Part shown: positions 8,244 through 17,130 of the stretch, piece after piece
Position numbering within the stretch: the stretch's first letter is position 1
Layout of the letters: every line of letters begins with the position of its first letter
From: Shimia sp051201625
Lineage (GTDB): Bacteria > Pseudomonadota > Alphaproteobacteria > Rhodobacterales > Rhodobacteraceae
Reading direction: 5' to 3'
Length of the DNA: 64,000 nt
Assembly (NCBI RefSeq): GCF_051201625.1
Contig: NZ_CP179203.1
Span: forward strand, 3,286,001-3,350,000
Notes under the pieces: model-generated
What the model saw: the letters and a program-made list of their open reading frames with translations, nothing else
Told to the model about the DNA's origin: nothing
Databases searched by the model: none
Position numbers and translations under genes: made by a program

Positions 8244-9865
8244 TTAAGTTCAGCCAAGCCTTCAAAAAGACGTGCAACAGCCTCAGCTCCCGGATCGTTG
8301 TAGCCTAACAAATTTCCCTCCGGAACGTAGGACGCGCGTCCAACTTTTGCACGACCCATTCTAGCTGTTCCTGCAGCGCCTTCACGCGCATTCTTTGCAG
8401 CAACATCCAAGCCTTCCGGAAGAGCGCGGAGTGCCGGTTCAAGAGCATCGATCATCGTACGATCCCCCTTCTTTGCACCACCAACCTGGCTGATGCGTTC
8501 AAGCCCGGCAAGTAAAGCTTTAACGACAGGCTTGCCGCTGGCACAGGCGTCTCCAGCAGCACCGAAAAAGATCGCAAGGATAACCCCTGACGACCCACCC
8601 ATTGTCTGACTTAATTCATCCCCAACGGCCCGAAAAAGTTGGGTTGAATCTGCAAGCGGAAGTTTGTCCAACGATAATTTCATCGCAACAGCAGCCGTGG
8701 TCAGGGTGCTACCCGTATCGCCATCCCCGGATTTCGCATCAAGTTCGTTTAGGTCTGTTTCGGCAGCGATCAGTATATCACAACATTTGTCCATCAACGC
8801 GCGCGTCACGGCATTATCCGACGGAATTGGCTTTATCGGTGACAATCCGTCAGGCAAGGGATGAACAGGGGGTAAGCAGAGCTCATTCATTCCGGGCCAC
8901 GCCGGAAGATCGACCGCCATCTCTAGATGCGCTGCGTTACTTCCATCAATTGGTAAAACGGACAAGGAAAAACCGTGCATATCCAATGAGGTCATTAAGG
9001 GGGCCGGCCCAACTATATGGCTTATGTTTTTTGCTTTTTCAGAAGTTGCTAGCTCATGGGCGAGCACGCTCATCTCGAGAGGCGTAGTTGAACCAAGATT
9101 GTTCAAAATGGCGACGCAAGCGCCACGTTCGAGCGTTGGAGAAAGCTTCTCCAGCACCAAATCCATTGCTTTTGTGGCCCCCTCGAACACAACCTGCTCG
9201 ACGCCAGCTTCGCCGTGAATACCAAGGCCAAGTTCAGCCATACCCGGCGCGATGCGGTCCTCTTTAGTTGATCCTGGCACGGTACAAGTATCAAGCGATG
9301 TTCCAATGGAGGAAATGTTTGCAATGACCTTTTTTGCCGCTTTTGTCACCGCATCGAGACCAGCCCCACCTTCAGCAAGTGCACCGGTGATTTTATGTAC
9401 AAAAAGTGTCCCCGCAACCCCACGCGGCTGCGGCAGATGCGGAAGCGCGATATCATCGTCAACAACCACCATCTCAACTTTGACGCCGAAAGCCCGCGCA
9501 CGCTCGGCTGCAAGCCCAAAATTTAGCCGATCACCAGTGTAGTTCTTTACAATTAACAAACACCCCGCATCGCCGGTTACCGCGAGTATACCTGCTAAAA
9601 CCGCATCGACAGAGGGGGAGGCAAAAATCTCACCACACACAGCTGCTGTTAACATGCCCGCACCAACAAATCCCGCATGAGCGGGTTCGTGGCCTGAACC
9701 ACCGCCAGAAATAAGCGCAACTTTGGATTTGTCCCAATCAGTACGGCAAATCACCTTAATGTGTGGATACCCATCAAGCCGCGTGAGAGCGCCGTTAGAA
9801 GTTTCAAGTAAGCCGTTCAGCGCTTCGGTGACGAGGGTCTCTTTGGCATTAATAAATTGGTTCAT
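8240..9865 (-). CDS. Dihydroxyacetone-kinase-family ketose kinase, fused DhaK and DhaL domains
   Basis: A single-chain ATP-dependent kinase of 541 residues. The DhaK domain has GGGSGHEPAHAGFVGAG (54-70) and the histidine in GLGIHGEAG (H217), equivalent to the residue that covalently binds the ketone in E. coli DhaK. The DhaL domain has the Mg-ATP motif SGDGDTGSTL (379-388). ATP-dependent fused forms act on dihydroxyacetone and on larger ketoses such as erythrulose or apulose. The neighbouring isomerase, dehydrogenase and ABC importer favour a larger ketose derived from an imported sugar or polyol; this is inference. It starts at an ATG 12 bases after the ATPase gene and overlaps the LacI gene at its stop. 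Confidence 0.9.
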   Translation of the reverse strand: MNQFINAKETLVTEALNGLLETSNGALTRLDGYPHIKVICRTDWDKSKVALISGGGSGHEPAHAGFVGAGMLTAAVCGEIFASPSVDAVLAGILAVTGDAGCLLIVKNYTGDRLNFGLAAERARAFGVKVEMVVVDDDIALPHLPQPRGVAGTLFVHKITGALAEGGAGLDAVTKAAKKVIANISSIGTSLDTCTVPGSTKEDRIAPGMAELGLGIHGEAGVEQVVFEGATKAMDLVLEKLSPTLERGACVAILNNLGSTTPLEMSVLAHELATSEKAKNISHIVGPAPLMTSLDMHGFSLSVLPIDGSNAAHLEMAVDLPAWPGMNELCLPPVHPLPDGLSPIKPIPSDNAVTRALMDKCCDILIAAETDLNELDAKSGDGDTGSTLTTAAVAMKLSLDKLPLADSTQLFRAVGDELSQTMGGSSGVILAIFFGAAGDACASGKPVVKALLAGLERISQVGGAKKGDRTMIDALEPALRALPEGLDVAAKNAREGAAGTARMGRAKVGRASYVPEGNLLGYNDPGAEAVARLFEGLAELN

Positions 9866-9877
9866 TATCAGGTCTCC

Positions 9878-10873
9878 TCAGCGAATGCGATTGCCGTTGA
9901 CATCAAAAAAAAGCGGATTTCTGGGGGCGATCTTGATGTGGGCGCCAGGTTTATAATCGTGCGCCGGATCCGCGATTGTTGTGATTTTGTAACCCCTTAA
10001 AGTCAGATGTAGGCGAGACTGGTCGCCCAGGTGTTCAACTCGCTGCACTTCTGCGTCCAGCCCATCCCCTTGTTGAACATGTTCTGGGCGCATGCCAATT
10101 TTACTCGTCCCAGAAGGTGCATTACCAAACAAGTCAGCAGGAAGAACATTGATCCTAGGCAACCCCAGACGTCCTGCCACGTATAACGAGTTAGGATTTT
10201 CATAAATATCACGCGGCGTGCCAAATTGCACAAGGCGCCCCTCATCAAGAACACCAACATGGGTCGCCATGGTCATGGCTTCGATCTGGTCGTGGGTTAC
10301 GTAGAGCAGCGTCGCTCCCATGCTGGCATGAATACGCTTCAATTCAATCCGCAAGTCGGTGCGTAACTTGGCATCCAGAGAGCTTAATGGTTCATCCATA
10401 AGATAAATCGTGGGATCGCGCACTAGCGCACGCCCGATAGAAACACGCTGCATCTCGCCCCCAGAAAGAGCGGTGGCCTTGTTGTCCAACTTATCCCCGA
10501 TCTGCAAAACTTCAGCAACTTGGGCGACCTTACGATCAATGTCATCGGCGTTGGTGTTTAGGATCGGCGATTTTAATGGAAAGGCTAAGTTGTCGCGCAC
10601 TGTAAGATGTGGATAAAGCGAGTATTGCTGGAACACCATTGCAACATCACGCTGCGCCGGCGTCTCATTGCCAACATTGCGACCATCGATCCAAACCTCG
10701 CCAAAGTCGGCCTTTTCGAGACCTGAAATTAAGCGCAGAGTGGTAGTTTTGCCTGCGCCAGTGGGCCCTAAAAGTACCACGAATGCACCATTGGGAATGG
10801 TCATCGATATTTTTTCTACCGCAATTTCTTTGCCAAAAGATTTGCTCAATTCTTTCAGGATGACTTCAGCCAT
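9878..10873 (-). CDS. Sugar ABC transporter ATPase, second of two
   Basis: A 331-residue MalK/UgpC-type ATPase with Walker A GPTGAGKTT (36-44), Q-loop VFQQYSLYPH, signature LSGGEMQR (136-143), Walker B IYLMDEP and a C-terminal regulatory (TOBE-like) region. The start at 10873 (MAEVILKELSK) overlaps the stop of the preceding ATPase by 8 bases and has a GAGGTG ribosome site. It is unlike the first ATPase in sequence, so the complex is probably a heterodimer, as in the GlpS/GlpT glycerol importer of rhizobia. Confidence 0.9.
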   Translation of the reverse strand: MAEVILKELSKSFGKEIAVEKISMTIPNGAFVVLLGPTGAGKTTTLRLISGLEKADFGEVWIDGRNVGNETPAQRDVAMVFQQYSLYPHLTVRDNLAFPLKSPILNTNADDIDRKVAQVAEVLQIGDKLDNKATALSGGEMQRVSIGRALVRDPTIYLMDEPLSSLDAKLRTDLRIELKRIHASMGATLLYVTHDQIEAMTMATHVGVLDEGRLVQFGTPRDIYENPNSLYVAGRLGLPRINVLPADLFGNAPSGTSKIGMRPEHVQQGDGLDAEVQRVEHLGDQSRLHLTLRGYKITTIADPAHDYKPGAHIKIAPRNPLFFDVNGNRIR

Positions 10874-11963
10874 TTCCGAGCACCTCAGTGTTGAGGCTGG
10901 ATTGTAGGGCGCACCCGCTGGCTTCCTCAAATAAAGTGACCTTTGGGGCCTCAAATTTTAGCCCAAACTTTTCGCCTACTTTAATAACTTGACTACTATC
11001 GATCCGCGCCTTGAGTTCGCCGTTTGGCGTATCAAGGGTGATGATCTGAGTTGTACCCAGATATTCTGTCGCTAGCACCTCTCCACGATACGACGCACTG
11101 TCAGAGGGTGTCACGTGTTCGGGGCGCACACCGAACACCAAGTCCCCCGAGGCATCCTGTAATTGTTGAGGCACATCAAGTGCGTGACCGTCCAAATCAA
11201 CGCTCTTGGCTCCCCGTGAAATCTCTCCCTTAAAGCGCAAAAAGTTCATTGACGGCGATCCAATAAAGTCAGCAACAAACATGGTCGCCGGGGTATCATA
11301 GATTTGCTGAGGGGTGCCAAATTGTTCAACTATTGCGTTGTTCATCACAACTATCTTGTCACCCATCTGCATGGCCTCTAATTGGTCATGTGTAACATAA
11401 ACCGTGGTCGCCCCCATTCGATCGTGCAACGCACGTAATTCTTCAGCCATATGCTCGCGAAATTCCGCGTCCAAAGCACCAAGAGGTTCGTCCATCATAA
11501 AGGCCTTTGGTTCTCGTACGATTGCGCGGCCTAAAGCAACGCGCTGGCGGTCGCCACCTGATAATCCACCTACAGGCCGGTTCAAAATTTCGTTGATACC
11601 AAGGATGTCTGCAACCTCTTCAACCTTTGCTTTAATTTGCGCGCGTGGCATGCCTTGCGATGCCAGCGGGTAGCTAAGGTTTTTTCGCACGTTCATATGG
11701 GGATAGAGCGCAAACATCTGAAAAACGAAGGCGATGTCGCGCTGAGAAGGAGGCAACTGGCTAATCTCTTCCCCATCAAGGTAGATCTCTCCAGAGGTTG
11801 GTAACTCCAGTCCCGCAATCATCCGCAGAGTTGTTGTCTTACCGCAACCAGATGGTCCGAGCAGCATAAAGAACTCACCATCTTCGATTGTAAAACTTGA
11901 CTCTCTCACGGCGTTAAAATCACCGAAATCCTTGCGGATATTTTTGATTTGGATTTGCGCCAC
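10866..11963 (-). CDS. Sugar ABC transporter ATPase, first of two
   Basis: A 365-residue MalK/UgpC-type ATPase. Walker A is GPSGCGKTT (36-44), the Q-loop is VFQMFALYPHM, the signature is LSGGDRQR (a G-D instead of the usual G-Q), and Walker B is FMMDEPLGALD. The long upstream extension of the frame runs through the small membrane-protein gene and is not real. The start is a GTG at 11963 with AAGGAA eight bases before it, giving MAQIQIKNIRKDFG. It pairs with the following ATPase gene to power one importer. Confidence 0.9.
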   Translation of the reverse strand: MAQIQIKNIRKDFGDFNAVRESSFTIEDGEFFMLLGPSGCGKTTTLRMIAGLELPTSGEIYLDGEEISQLPPSQRDIAFVFQMFALYPHMNVRKNLSYPLASQGMPRAQIKAKVEEVADILGINEILNRPVGGLSGGDRQRVALGRAIVREPKAFMMDEPLGALDAEFREHMAEELRALHDRMGATTVYVTHDQLEAMQMGDKIVVMNNAIVEQFGTPQQIYDTPATMFVADFIGSPSMNFLRFKGEISRGAKSVDLDGHALDVPQQLQDASGDLVFGVRPEHVTPSDSASYRGEVLATEYLGTTQIITLDTPNGELKARIDSSQVIKVGEKFGLKFEAPKVTLFEEASGCALQSSLNTEVLGNG

Positions 11964-11968
11964 GTGGC

Positions 11969-12157
11969 TTATTCCTTGAAGTGTGAGACGATGATAAACA
12001 TCAACGTGCCCACAAGAGTTACAATGAATGAATATGTGTAGAGCCACAGGACAAAAGGCTGCATTAGCATAAATACACCAAGGCCGATGAGAACAGTCGC
12101 CAGCATCTCCCATGGCCCGCGTCTGAGGCGCAGAAGTCCTAGGAAAAAACCATTCAT
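11969..12157 (-). CDS. Small membrane protein of the ABC operon (62 residues)
   Basis: A 62-residue protein starting MNGFFLGLLRLRRGPWEML with two hydrophobic segments (about 20-36 and 38-56) and a charged end SHFKE. Its ATG overlaps the stop of the permease gene (ATGA), and its stop is five bases before the GTG of the ATPase gene, so it is a real translationally coupled member of the operon. The glycerol ABC operon of rhizobia (glpSTPQUV) also has a small membrane protein of unknown role (GlpU) in a two-ATPase system. This one sits in the comparable niche, but homology is not certain. It may be an accessory subunit of the permease. Confidence 0.7.
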   Translation of the reverse strand: MNGFFLGLLRLRRGPWEMLATVLIGLGVFMLMQPFVLWLYTYSFIVTLVGTLMFIIVSHFKE

Positions 12158-13092
12158 TTGCGTACCGCTCCAAATGTTATTCCACGCAATAGGTGCTTGC
12201 GCAGCAAGATGGTGAAAATCATTACAGGCAAAAGGAAGAGCGTCGCACCCGCGGCAACAGCAGGCCAATCAAGGCCGCCTACTCCAATGATGGTTGGAAT
12301 GAATGGGGGTGCCGTTTGTGCCGTGCCAGAGGTTAGCAAAACTGCGAAGGCATATTCATTCCAGGCAAAAATCAAACAAAAAATCGCCGTCGATGCGATT
12401 CCAGTAGCGGCCTGTGGCAGTACCACCTTGTAAAAGGCTTGAAACCGCGTGTAACCGTCTATCAAGGCGGCCTCTTCATATTCCAATGGAATCTCGTCTA
12501 TGAACCCCTTCAGCAGCCAGACCGCGAGGGAAATATTTACGCCCGTGTAGAGTAAGATCATCCCCAAATGCGTGTCGCTTAATCCAAGCTGGCGATACAT
12601 CAGAAAGATAGGTATTGCGACGGCGATGGGAGGCATCATCCGTGTGCTGAGGATGAAGAACAGCAGATCGTCTGCAAGCGGAATTTTAAACCTGCTGAAG
12701 GCATATGCCGCCAATGTGCCTAAGAAAATACTGAGGAAGGTTGATCCAAATCCGATAATGACTGAGTTGAGAAAACGCTCACCAAATTTCGAGGGGCCCG
12801 CAATGACCATGTCGTATTCTCGAACAATTTCTTCGTACCATGTCTGAGGCGGATTCGCGTCAAGGTATTCGGGCGTTTGACGCGTGCGTGTAGTGAACAG
12901 GTTCACATATCCCTCAAGCGTCGGCTCGAAAACGACTTTAGGAGGATAACTGATAGCATCAGCAGGTGATTTGAACCCGGTTAACATTATCCACGCCAAC
13001 GGCACCATGGTAATCAAAGCATAGATAATGACCAAGGTACCTGCGAACAATTTGGAGCGCCTGGATGGCTCTGTCACAGAAAAGCTGCTCAT
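12154..13092 (-). CDS. Sugar ABC transporter permease (MalG type)
   Basis: A 312-residue inner-membrane permease with about six transmembrane segments. After TM1 (residues 17-36) comes a long periplasmic loop to about residue 100. The EAA loop that contacts the ATPase is EEAALIDGYTRFQAFYKVVL, and the C-terminus GITFGAVRK is typical of MalG-type subunits. It overlaps both neighbours by four bases (ATGA). It forms the channel with the next permease for the substrate bound by the protein at 14130. Confidence 0.9.
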   Translation of the reverse strand: MSSFSVTEPSRRSKLFAGTLVIIYALITMVPLAWIMLTGFKSPADAISYPPKVVFEPTLEGYVNLFTTRTRQTPEYLDANPPQTWYEEIVREYDMVIAGPSKFGERFLNSVIIGFGSTFLSIFLGTLAAYAFSRFKIPLADDLLFFILSTRMMPPIAVAIPIFLMYRQLGLSDTHLGMILLYTGVNISLAVWLLKGFIDEIPLEYEEAALIDGYTRFQAFYKVVLPQAATGIASTAIFCLIFAWNEYAFAVLLTSGTAQTAPPFIPTIIGVGGLDWPAVAAGATLFLLPVMIFTILLRKHLLRGITFGAVRK

Positions 13093-14036
13093 CTCTCTTT
13101 AACCTTGTTAAGTGCTTTGACGTAGATCGACGCTAGGCCGAAGACCGTTACAAAGAGGATGATCGCGTAAGCAGACGCGTAACCAGTTCGCCACTTCTCA
13201 AACGCCTCCCGCTTGAGATTGATGGAAGTGAGTTCAGTTATAGAACCCGGGCCTCCCCCTGTAAGTTGAACGACAAGATCAAACATCTTGAAATTCTCAA
13301 TCCCGCGGAAAAGCACCGCAAGCATTAAGAAAGGAAGCACCATTGGAATCGTGATCGTAAAGAATTGTCTCAACTTGGAGGCGCGGTCCACCTCGGCAGC
13401 CTCATAAATATAATCGGGTATTGACCTCAGTCCCGCCAGACAGATCAACATCACAAAGGGCGTCCACATCCAAGTATCCACGATAACGATCGACCACGGA
13501 GCTAAATTGACCGACCCAAGCATTTCAAAACTTGACGGATCTTTGCCGGTAAAAAATGTGATGACGTAGTTAAATAAACCAATCTGCGGCTGGTAGAGAA
13601 ACTTCCAAAAGTTACCAACTACGGCTGGAGACAACATCATCGGCAGAACGATTATTGTAGTCCACAAGTCGTTACCTTTAAACTTTTTGTTTATTAGATA
13701 GGCCAGAGTAAATCCGATTAGCACCTGAAAGAAAATCGTCCAAAATAGAAAGTGCGCAGTAGCCTGCATGTTCAACCAAATATCACTATCAGTCAGAATG
13801 CGCTCATAATTGCGCAAGCCTACATTCTTGACCTCGCGCCCAATGCGATTGGCCTTGAAGTTGGTAAAGCTCAAGTTGATCGTCCAGATCAGTGGGAAGA
13901 TGTTGATCGCGAGAAGCAAAAATATGGTGGGCGCAATAAATATCCACGCTATGGCGCGATCACTTAGGCCTTTAACTTTCCGGGCAACCCGAGCCGGTGT
14001 AACGGCAGCAGCGCGTTCGACAGGTGACTTATTCAT
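13089..14036 (-). CDS. Sugar ABC transporter permease (MalF type)
   Basis: A 315-residue permease with a first transmembrane segment at about 30-50 and five more in the C-terminal two thirds. The EAA-type loop is YEAAEVDRASKLRQFFTITI. It has the MalF-like end (ASIYVKALNKVKER) and the GGGPGSITEL loop common in carbohydrate permeases. It starts 93 bases after the binding-protein stop and overlaps the MalG-type gene by four bases. Confidence 0.9.
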   Translation of the reverse strand: MNKSPVERAAAVTPARVARKVKGLSDRAIAWIFIAPTIFLLLAINIFPLIWTINLSFTNFKANRIGREVKNVGLRNYERILTDSDIWLNMQATAHFLFWTIFFQVLIGFTLAYLINKKFKGNDLWTTIIVLPMMLSPAVVGNFWKFLYQPQIGLFNYVITFFTGKDPSSFEMLGSVNLAPWSIVIVDTWMWTPFVMLICLAGLRSIPDYIYEAAEVDRASKLRQFFTITIPMVLPFLMLAVLFRGIENFKMFDLVVQLTGGGPGSITELTSINLKREAFEKWRTGYASAYAIILFVTVFGLASIYVKALNKVKER

Positions 14037-14129
14037 GAGGCAGACCTTTCAGGGGCGAGGAGAGCGAAAGCCCGATCGCCTATTGGTCAAAGTGTTGGAT
14101 GGGACCTTTTAGCCCCATCCATAAAGCTG

Positions 14130-15449
14130 TTAGAGTTTGCCTTCATCCTCAAATACTTCGGTCCAGTCCTCGACCAACTTATCAAGAGCCTCTTGCGCGG
14201 TTCCCTGCCCCGCAACCACATAGTCATGCATGCGCTTTTGCATGGCCAACAGCAGTTCGGCGTATGCTGGTTCCTGCCAGAAATCTTGAACCGATGCCAT
14301 CGCTTCAAGGAAGTCCCCTGCGAAAGGAGCGCTATCTTTGAACCCTGGATCGTTCAGCACGGAATTGTGAGCAGAGTAACCTCCAAGTGCCCACCACTTA
14401 GCCTGAACATCAGGGTTGGCGAACCACTTAATATACTCAAGTGCTGCGTCCTGTTTGTCGGAGTAAGCTACTACAGATATGCCCTGACCGCCCAATGTGG
14501 ACCCTGCATTGTTCTGCGGTGGATTAACGAAGAAATCTATCTTTTCACCGCCTGTATTTGGATCAGCGTACAGTCCTGGGAAGAAGGCAAACCAGTTCAT
14601 GGCCATCGCAACTTGACCAGACTTAAACGCATCTAGGCTTTCCCCCATGTAGCTGTTAGTGTAGCCCGGTGGTGTGGCGGTCTCGTAGAACTCTTTGTAG
14701 AATTCAAGCGCTTCAACCGCTTCTGGGGAGTTCACAGCGCCATCCATGTCATACTTGCCGGGCGTATTCTCGTATTTGAACCCCCATGGATATAGGGCAG
14801 AAGTAATACCCATTGTTATGCCTTCTGATCCACGCTCAGTGAAGATTGAAGCCCCGTACACAGTCTTACCATCAATCTCTCGGCCTTGAAAAAACTGCGC
14901 AATTTCAAGCATCTCTTTTTGTGTTTTTGGCTCACCTAATTCTCGGCCAGTGGCATCTTTAAATGCGGCCCGGATATCGTCACGAGCGAACCAATCCTTA
15001 CGATAAAACCAGCCGTTCGCATCACCCATCGCGGGCAGCGCGTAGTAGTTCGGTGTACCTTTTGGCCAAGTAGAATAAGCATAGACTGTTGCATCAGCAA
15101 AATCGGACATAGATATGCCCTCAGCGTCAAAGAAATCATTCAATTTCACGTAGTGACCGTTTTCCGCGCCGCCGCCAATCCATTGGCTATCGCCGATTAA
15201 CAAGTCGCAGAGCTTACCACCAGAGTTCAACTCATTCAGCATCCGGTCAGCAAAGTTAGGCCAAGGTATGAATTCAAAACTCATTTGATGGCCGGATTGG
15301 CTCTCAAATTCCTTTGACAATTCAACCAACGCGTTTGCCGGATCCCAAGCAGCCCAACAAAGTGTCAGATCTTCGGCCTGTGCGGTTGTGGCAAATGAGG
15401 CAGCGGCAATGCTCAAAGCACTGACGGACGCCAGCTTAATGGACTTCAT
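14130..15449 (-). CDS. Sugar ABC transporter, periplasmic substrate-binding protein
   Basis: A 439-residue family 1 extracellular binding protein and first gene of the operon. The signal peptide ends with AQA at about residue 25 (mature start EDLTLCWAAWDPAN). Later features include GDSQWIGGGAENGHYVKLND and ANPDVQAKWWALGGY, which are typical of binding proteins of polyol, sugar or glycerol systems. It begins about 95 bases after the predicted promoter with its two operators. The ligand cannot be named; the operon enzymes suggest a sugar or polyol that ends up as a ketose phosphate. Confidence 0.9.
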   Translation of the reverse strand: MKSIKLASVSALSIAAASFATTAQAEDLTLCWAAWDPANALVELSKEFESQSGHQMSFEFIPWPNFADRMLNELNSGGKLCDLLIGDSQWIGGGAENGHYVKLNDFFDAEGISMSDFADATVYAYSTWPKGTPNYYALPAMGDANGWFYRKDWFARDDIRAAFKDATGRELGEPKTQKEMLEIAQFFQGREIDGKTVYGASIFTERGSEGITMGITSALYPWGFKYENTPGKYDMDGAVNSPEAVEALEFYKEFYETATPPGYTNSYMGESLDAFKSGQVAMAMNWFAFFPGLYADPNTGGEKIDFFVNPPQNNAGSTLGGQGISVVAYSDKQDAALEYIKWFANPDVQAKWWALGGYSAHNSVLNDPGFKDSAPFAGDFLEAMASVQDFWQEPAYAELLLAMQKRMHDYVVAGQGTAQEALDKLVEDWTEVFEDEGKL

Positions 15450-15524
15450 GGATATTCCTCCCAGTATGAACGCCGGCGACTGATTTCCGTCCCCGAATCG
15501 TCAATTTCACACAGTTGAGCTTAT

Positions 15525-15542
15525 TTGAGGTACGCACCTCAA
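15525..15542 (-). promoter_or_regulatory. Proximal LacI-type operator
   Basis: The 18-bp sequence TTGAGGTACGCACCTCAA is a near-perfect palindrome (TTGAGGT..CG..ACCTCAA with central CpG). It lies just after the predicted -10 element of the minus-strand operon, over the likely transcription start, where a bound repressor would block initiation. Its near copy is 30 bp away. Confidence 0.75.
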
Positions 15543-15543
15543 G

Positions 15544-15572
15544 TCTATATATTTTTGAGGAACGCACCTCAA
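15544..15572 (-). promoter_or_regulatory. Sigma-70-like promoter of the DhaKL/ABC operon
   Basis: Read on the minus strand: -35 TTGAGG (15572-15567), a 17-base spacer, and -10 TATAGA (15549-15544). The -35 is part of the distal operator. Transcription would begin near 15537, inside the proximal operator, about 90 bases before the binding-protein ATG. Confidence 0.55.
15555..15572 (-). promoter_or_regulatory. Distal LacI-type operator
   Basis: TTGAGGAACGCACCTCAA differs from the proximal copy at a single base and is centred 30 bp from it, about three helical turns. Both copies therefore face the same side of the DNA, which suits binding of one repressor tetramer or two cooperating dimers. The central CpG is the LacI-family hallmark. 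Confidence 0.72.
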
Positions 15573-15735
15573 AGATGTTTGAAAGAATTTAAGTACATGA
15601 AATAATTTGGAATTTTGAAGTATTTTGGAAACTACACTCAATAAACACTCTCAGAATTCGTGTAGACATTCGGTTAAGCACAAGGAAGTATTGTGCAAAT
15701 ATCACCTTTTTTGGTAAATTGCGGGGTTTTTCCAA

Positions 15736-16509
15736 ATGAATGGCGTCATTCAAAAATTGTTCCACTACCCCATCAAAGGCCTCAGCGCACAACCTCTCGC
15801 GTCTGTTGTGATGCGCAAAGGGGAAGGTTTCCCGCTGGATCGGGCATTTGGTTTCGCCCGGTCTGGAAGCGGCTTCGATCCCCAAAATCCAAGCCCCTTA
15901 CCCAAGACTAAATTTATTATGCTTGCTAAAGACGAGAACTTAGCCCGGTTAGACACATTTTATGATGGCGCGGTGGGTATTTTGTCTATCACCCGAAACG
16001 GCAAAACAGCTCTTTTTGACATAACAAATTACGATGGGCGCGACGAAGCGTCAAAATATCTGGCAGAGCACCTGAATTTTTCCGACGAATTGCAGCCGAC
16101 ACTTCACTCCGCGGAACCTCATAAATTCACCGACGTTTCTGTCGTCTCCCCAGAGATGATGAACGCCGTCTCATTAATCAATCTAGAGAGCGTTTCGCAT
16201 CTGTCCGAAGTGCTAGGCCAAAAGGTGGATCCAGCCCGTTTTCGCGGAAATATCATCTTTTCGGGTTTGCCTGCTTTCAGCGAATTAGACTTGATCGGCC
16301 AACGATTGATGCTCGGCAACGTACAGGTGAAAGTTGTCCGTAGAACCAAAAGATGTTCAGCAACCGAGGTCAACCTCAAGACCGCAGAGAGAGACTTGAA
16401 CATTCCAAAAATATTGAGAGACTACTTCGGTCATTCGGATATGGGTGTTTACGCCGAAGTTGTGAGCTGTGGTGATTTGAAGCCCGGAGATGAAATACAT
16501 TCTTTTTAA
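15736..16509 (+). CDS. MOSC domain-containing protein
   Basis: A 257-residue protein with an N-terminal MOSC beta-barrel domain (YPIKGLSAQPL, GFPLDRAFGF) and a C-terminal MOSC domain containing FRGNIIFSGLPAF and the conserved cysteine in RTKRCSAT (C207). MOSC proteins handle the sulfur-bearing molybdenum cofactor or act as Mo-dependent reductases of N-hydroxylated compounds. It stands alone, divergent from the ABC operon. It is only 3 kb from the molybdoenzyme NarG, but that may be chance. The ATG at 15736 begins the fold correctly; no strong ribosome site is visible. Confidence 0.85.
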   Translation: MNGVIQKLFHYPIKGLSAQPLASVVMRKGEGFPLDRAFGFARSGSGFDPQNPSPLPKTKFIMLAKDENLARLDTFYDGAVGILSITRNGKTALFDITNYDGRDEASKYLAEHLNFSDELQPTLHSAEPHKFTDVSVVSPEMMNAVSLINLESVSHLSEVLGQKVDPARFRGNIIFSGLPAFSELDLIGQRLMLGNVQVKVVRRTKRCSATEVNLKTAERDLNIPKILRDYFGHSDMGVYAEVVSCGDLKPGDEIHSF

Positions 16510-16743
16510 AACGAGCGCCAACAATCTTTGCCATCTCTCAGTTACTTATTTGCGCCTTAATTAAAAAATTCCAGCAACTGGTTTAGATGACGAAGCGACC
16601 TAAGCCAAACTGAGGATAATTACCAAAATAGTGGAAATGCTGCCGCCAGCTGTGGCAAAAAAAATCCCAAAGCTCAGACTTGAAAGCACAGGTTTGCAAC
16701 GTCTCCGCAATTCTATTAGTTTTTAAATTCAGAAATTTTATCC

Positions 16744-17130
16744 TTAACGTACTTCGTAAAGTTCGATAGGCAAACCATCAGGATCAGCAAAGAATGTGAA
16801 CCTGCAACCAGTGTTTTCGTCGATCCTCATGGGTTCAATTTTGATACCTTTTGACGAAAGTTCATGCATGGAAACGTCAAGATCTAAAACCCGAAAAGCA
16901 AGATGCCTCAGTCCGCATGCCTCCGGTTGTGTAGGTCTCTCTGGCGTGTTCGGAAAACTGAAGACCTCCAGTTGCCCGCCGCCCACAAGACCAAGGTCAA
17001 GTTTCCACGACTGGCGCTCCTTCCGAAACGTTTCTTGAAGGACCACCAATCCAAGTATCTGTGTATAAAACCATTTCGATGCTTCGTAATCACTAACAAT
17101 GATCGCCGCATGATGAAATCTCAGATCCAT
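16744..17130 (-). CDS. VOC-family (glyoxalase-like) metalloprotein
   Basis: A 128-residue vicinal-oxygen-chelate protein close to the YaeR/GloA2 group. Two beta-alpha-beta-beta-beta modules are evident. Probable metal ligands are H6 or H7 in FHHAAI, E55 in QLEVF, H76 in LRHLAF and E123 in PIELYEVR. Function in this subgroup is not established; glutathione-linked lyase or small-metabolite binding are possibilities. It stands alone, with no operon partners. Confidence 0.82.
   Translation of the reverse strand: MDLRFHHAAIIVSDYEASKWFYTQILGLVVLQETFRKERQSWKLDLGLVGGGQLEVFSFPNTPERPTQPEACGLRHLAFRVLDLDVSMHELSSKGIKIEPMRIDENTGCRFTFFADPDGLPIELYEVR

Noticed and set aside
11964..12173. 70-residue N-terminal extension of the first DhaKL-operon ATPase
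   Set aside because: It would read through the small membrane-protein gene in another frame; the GTG at 11963 has a ribosome site and starts the ABC fold.
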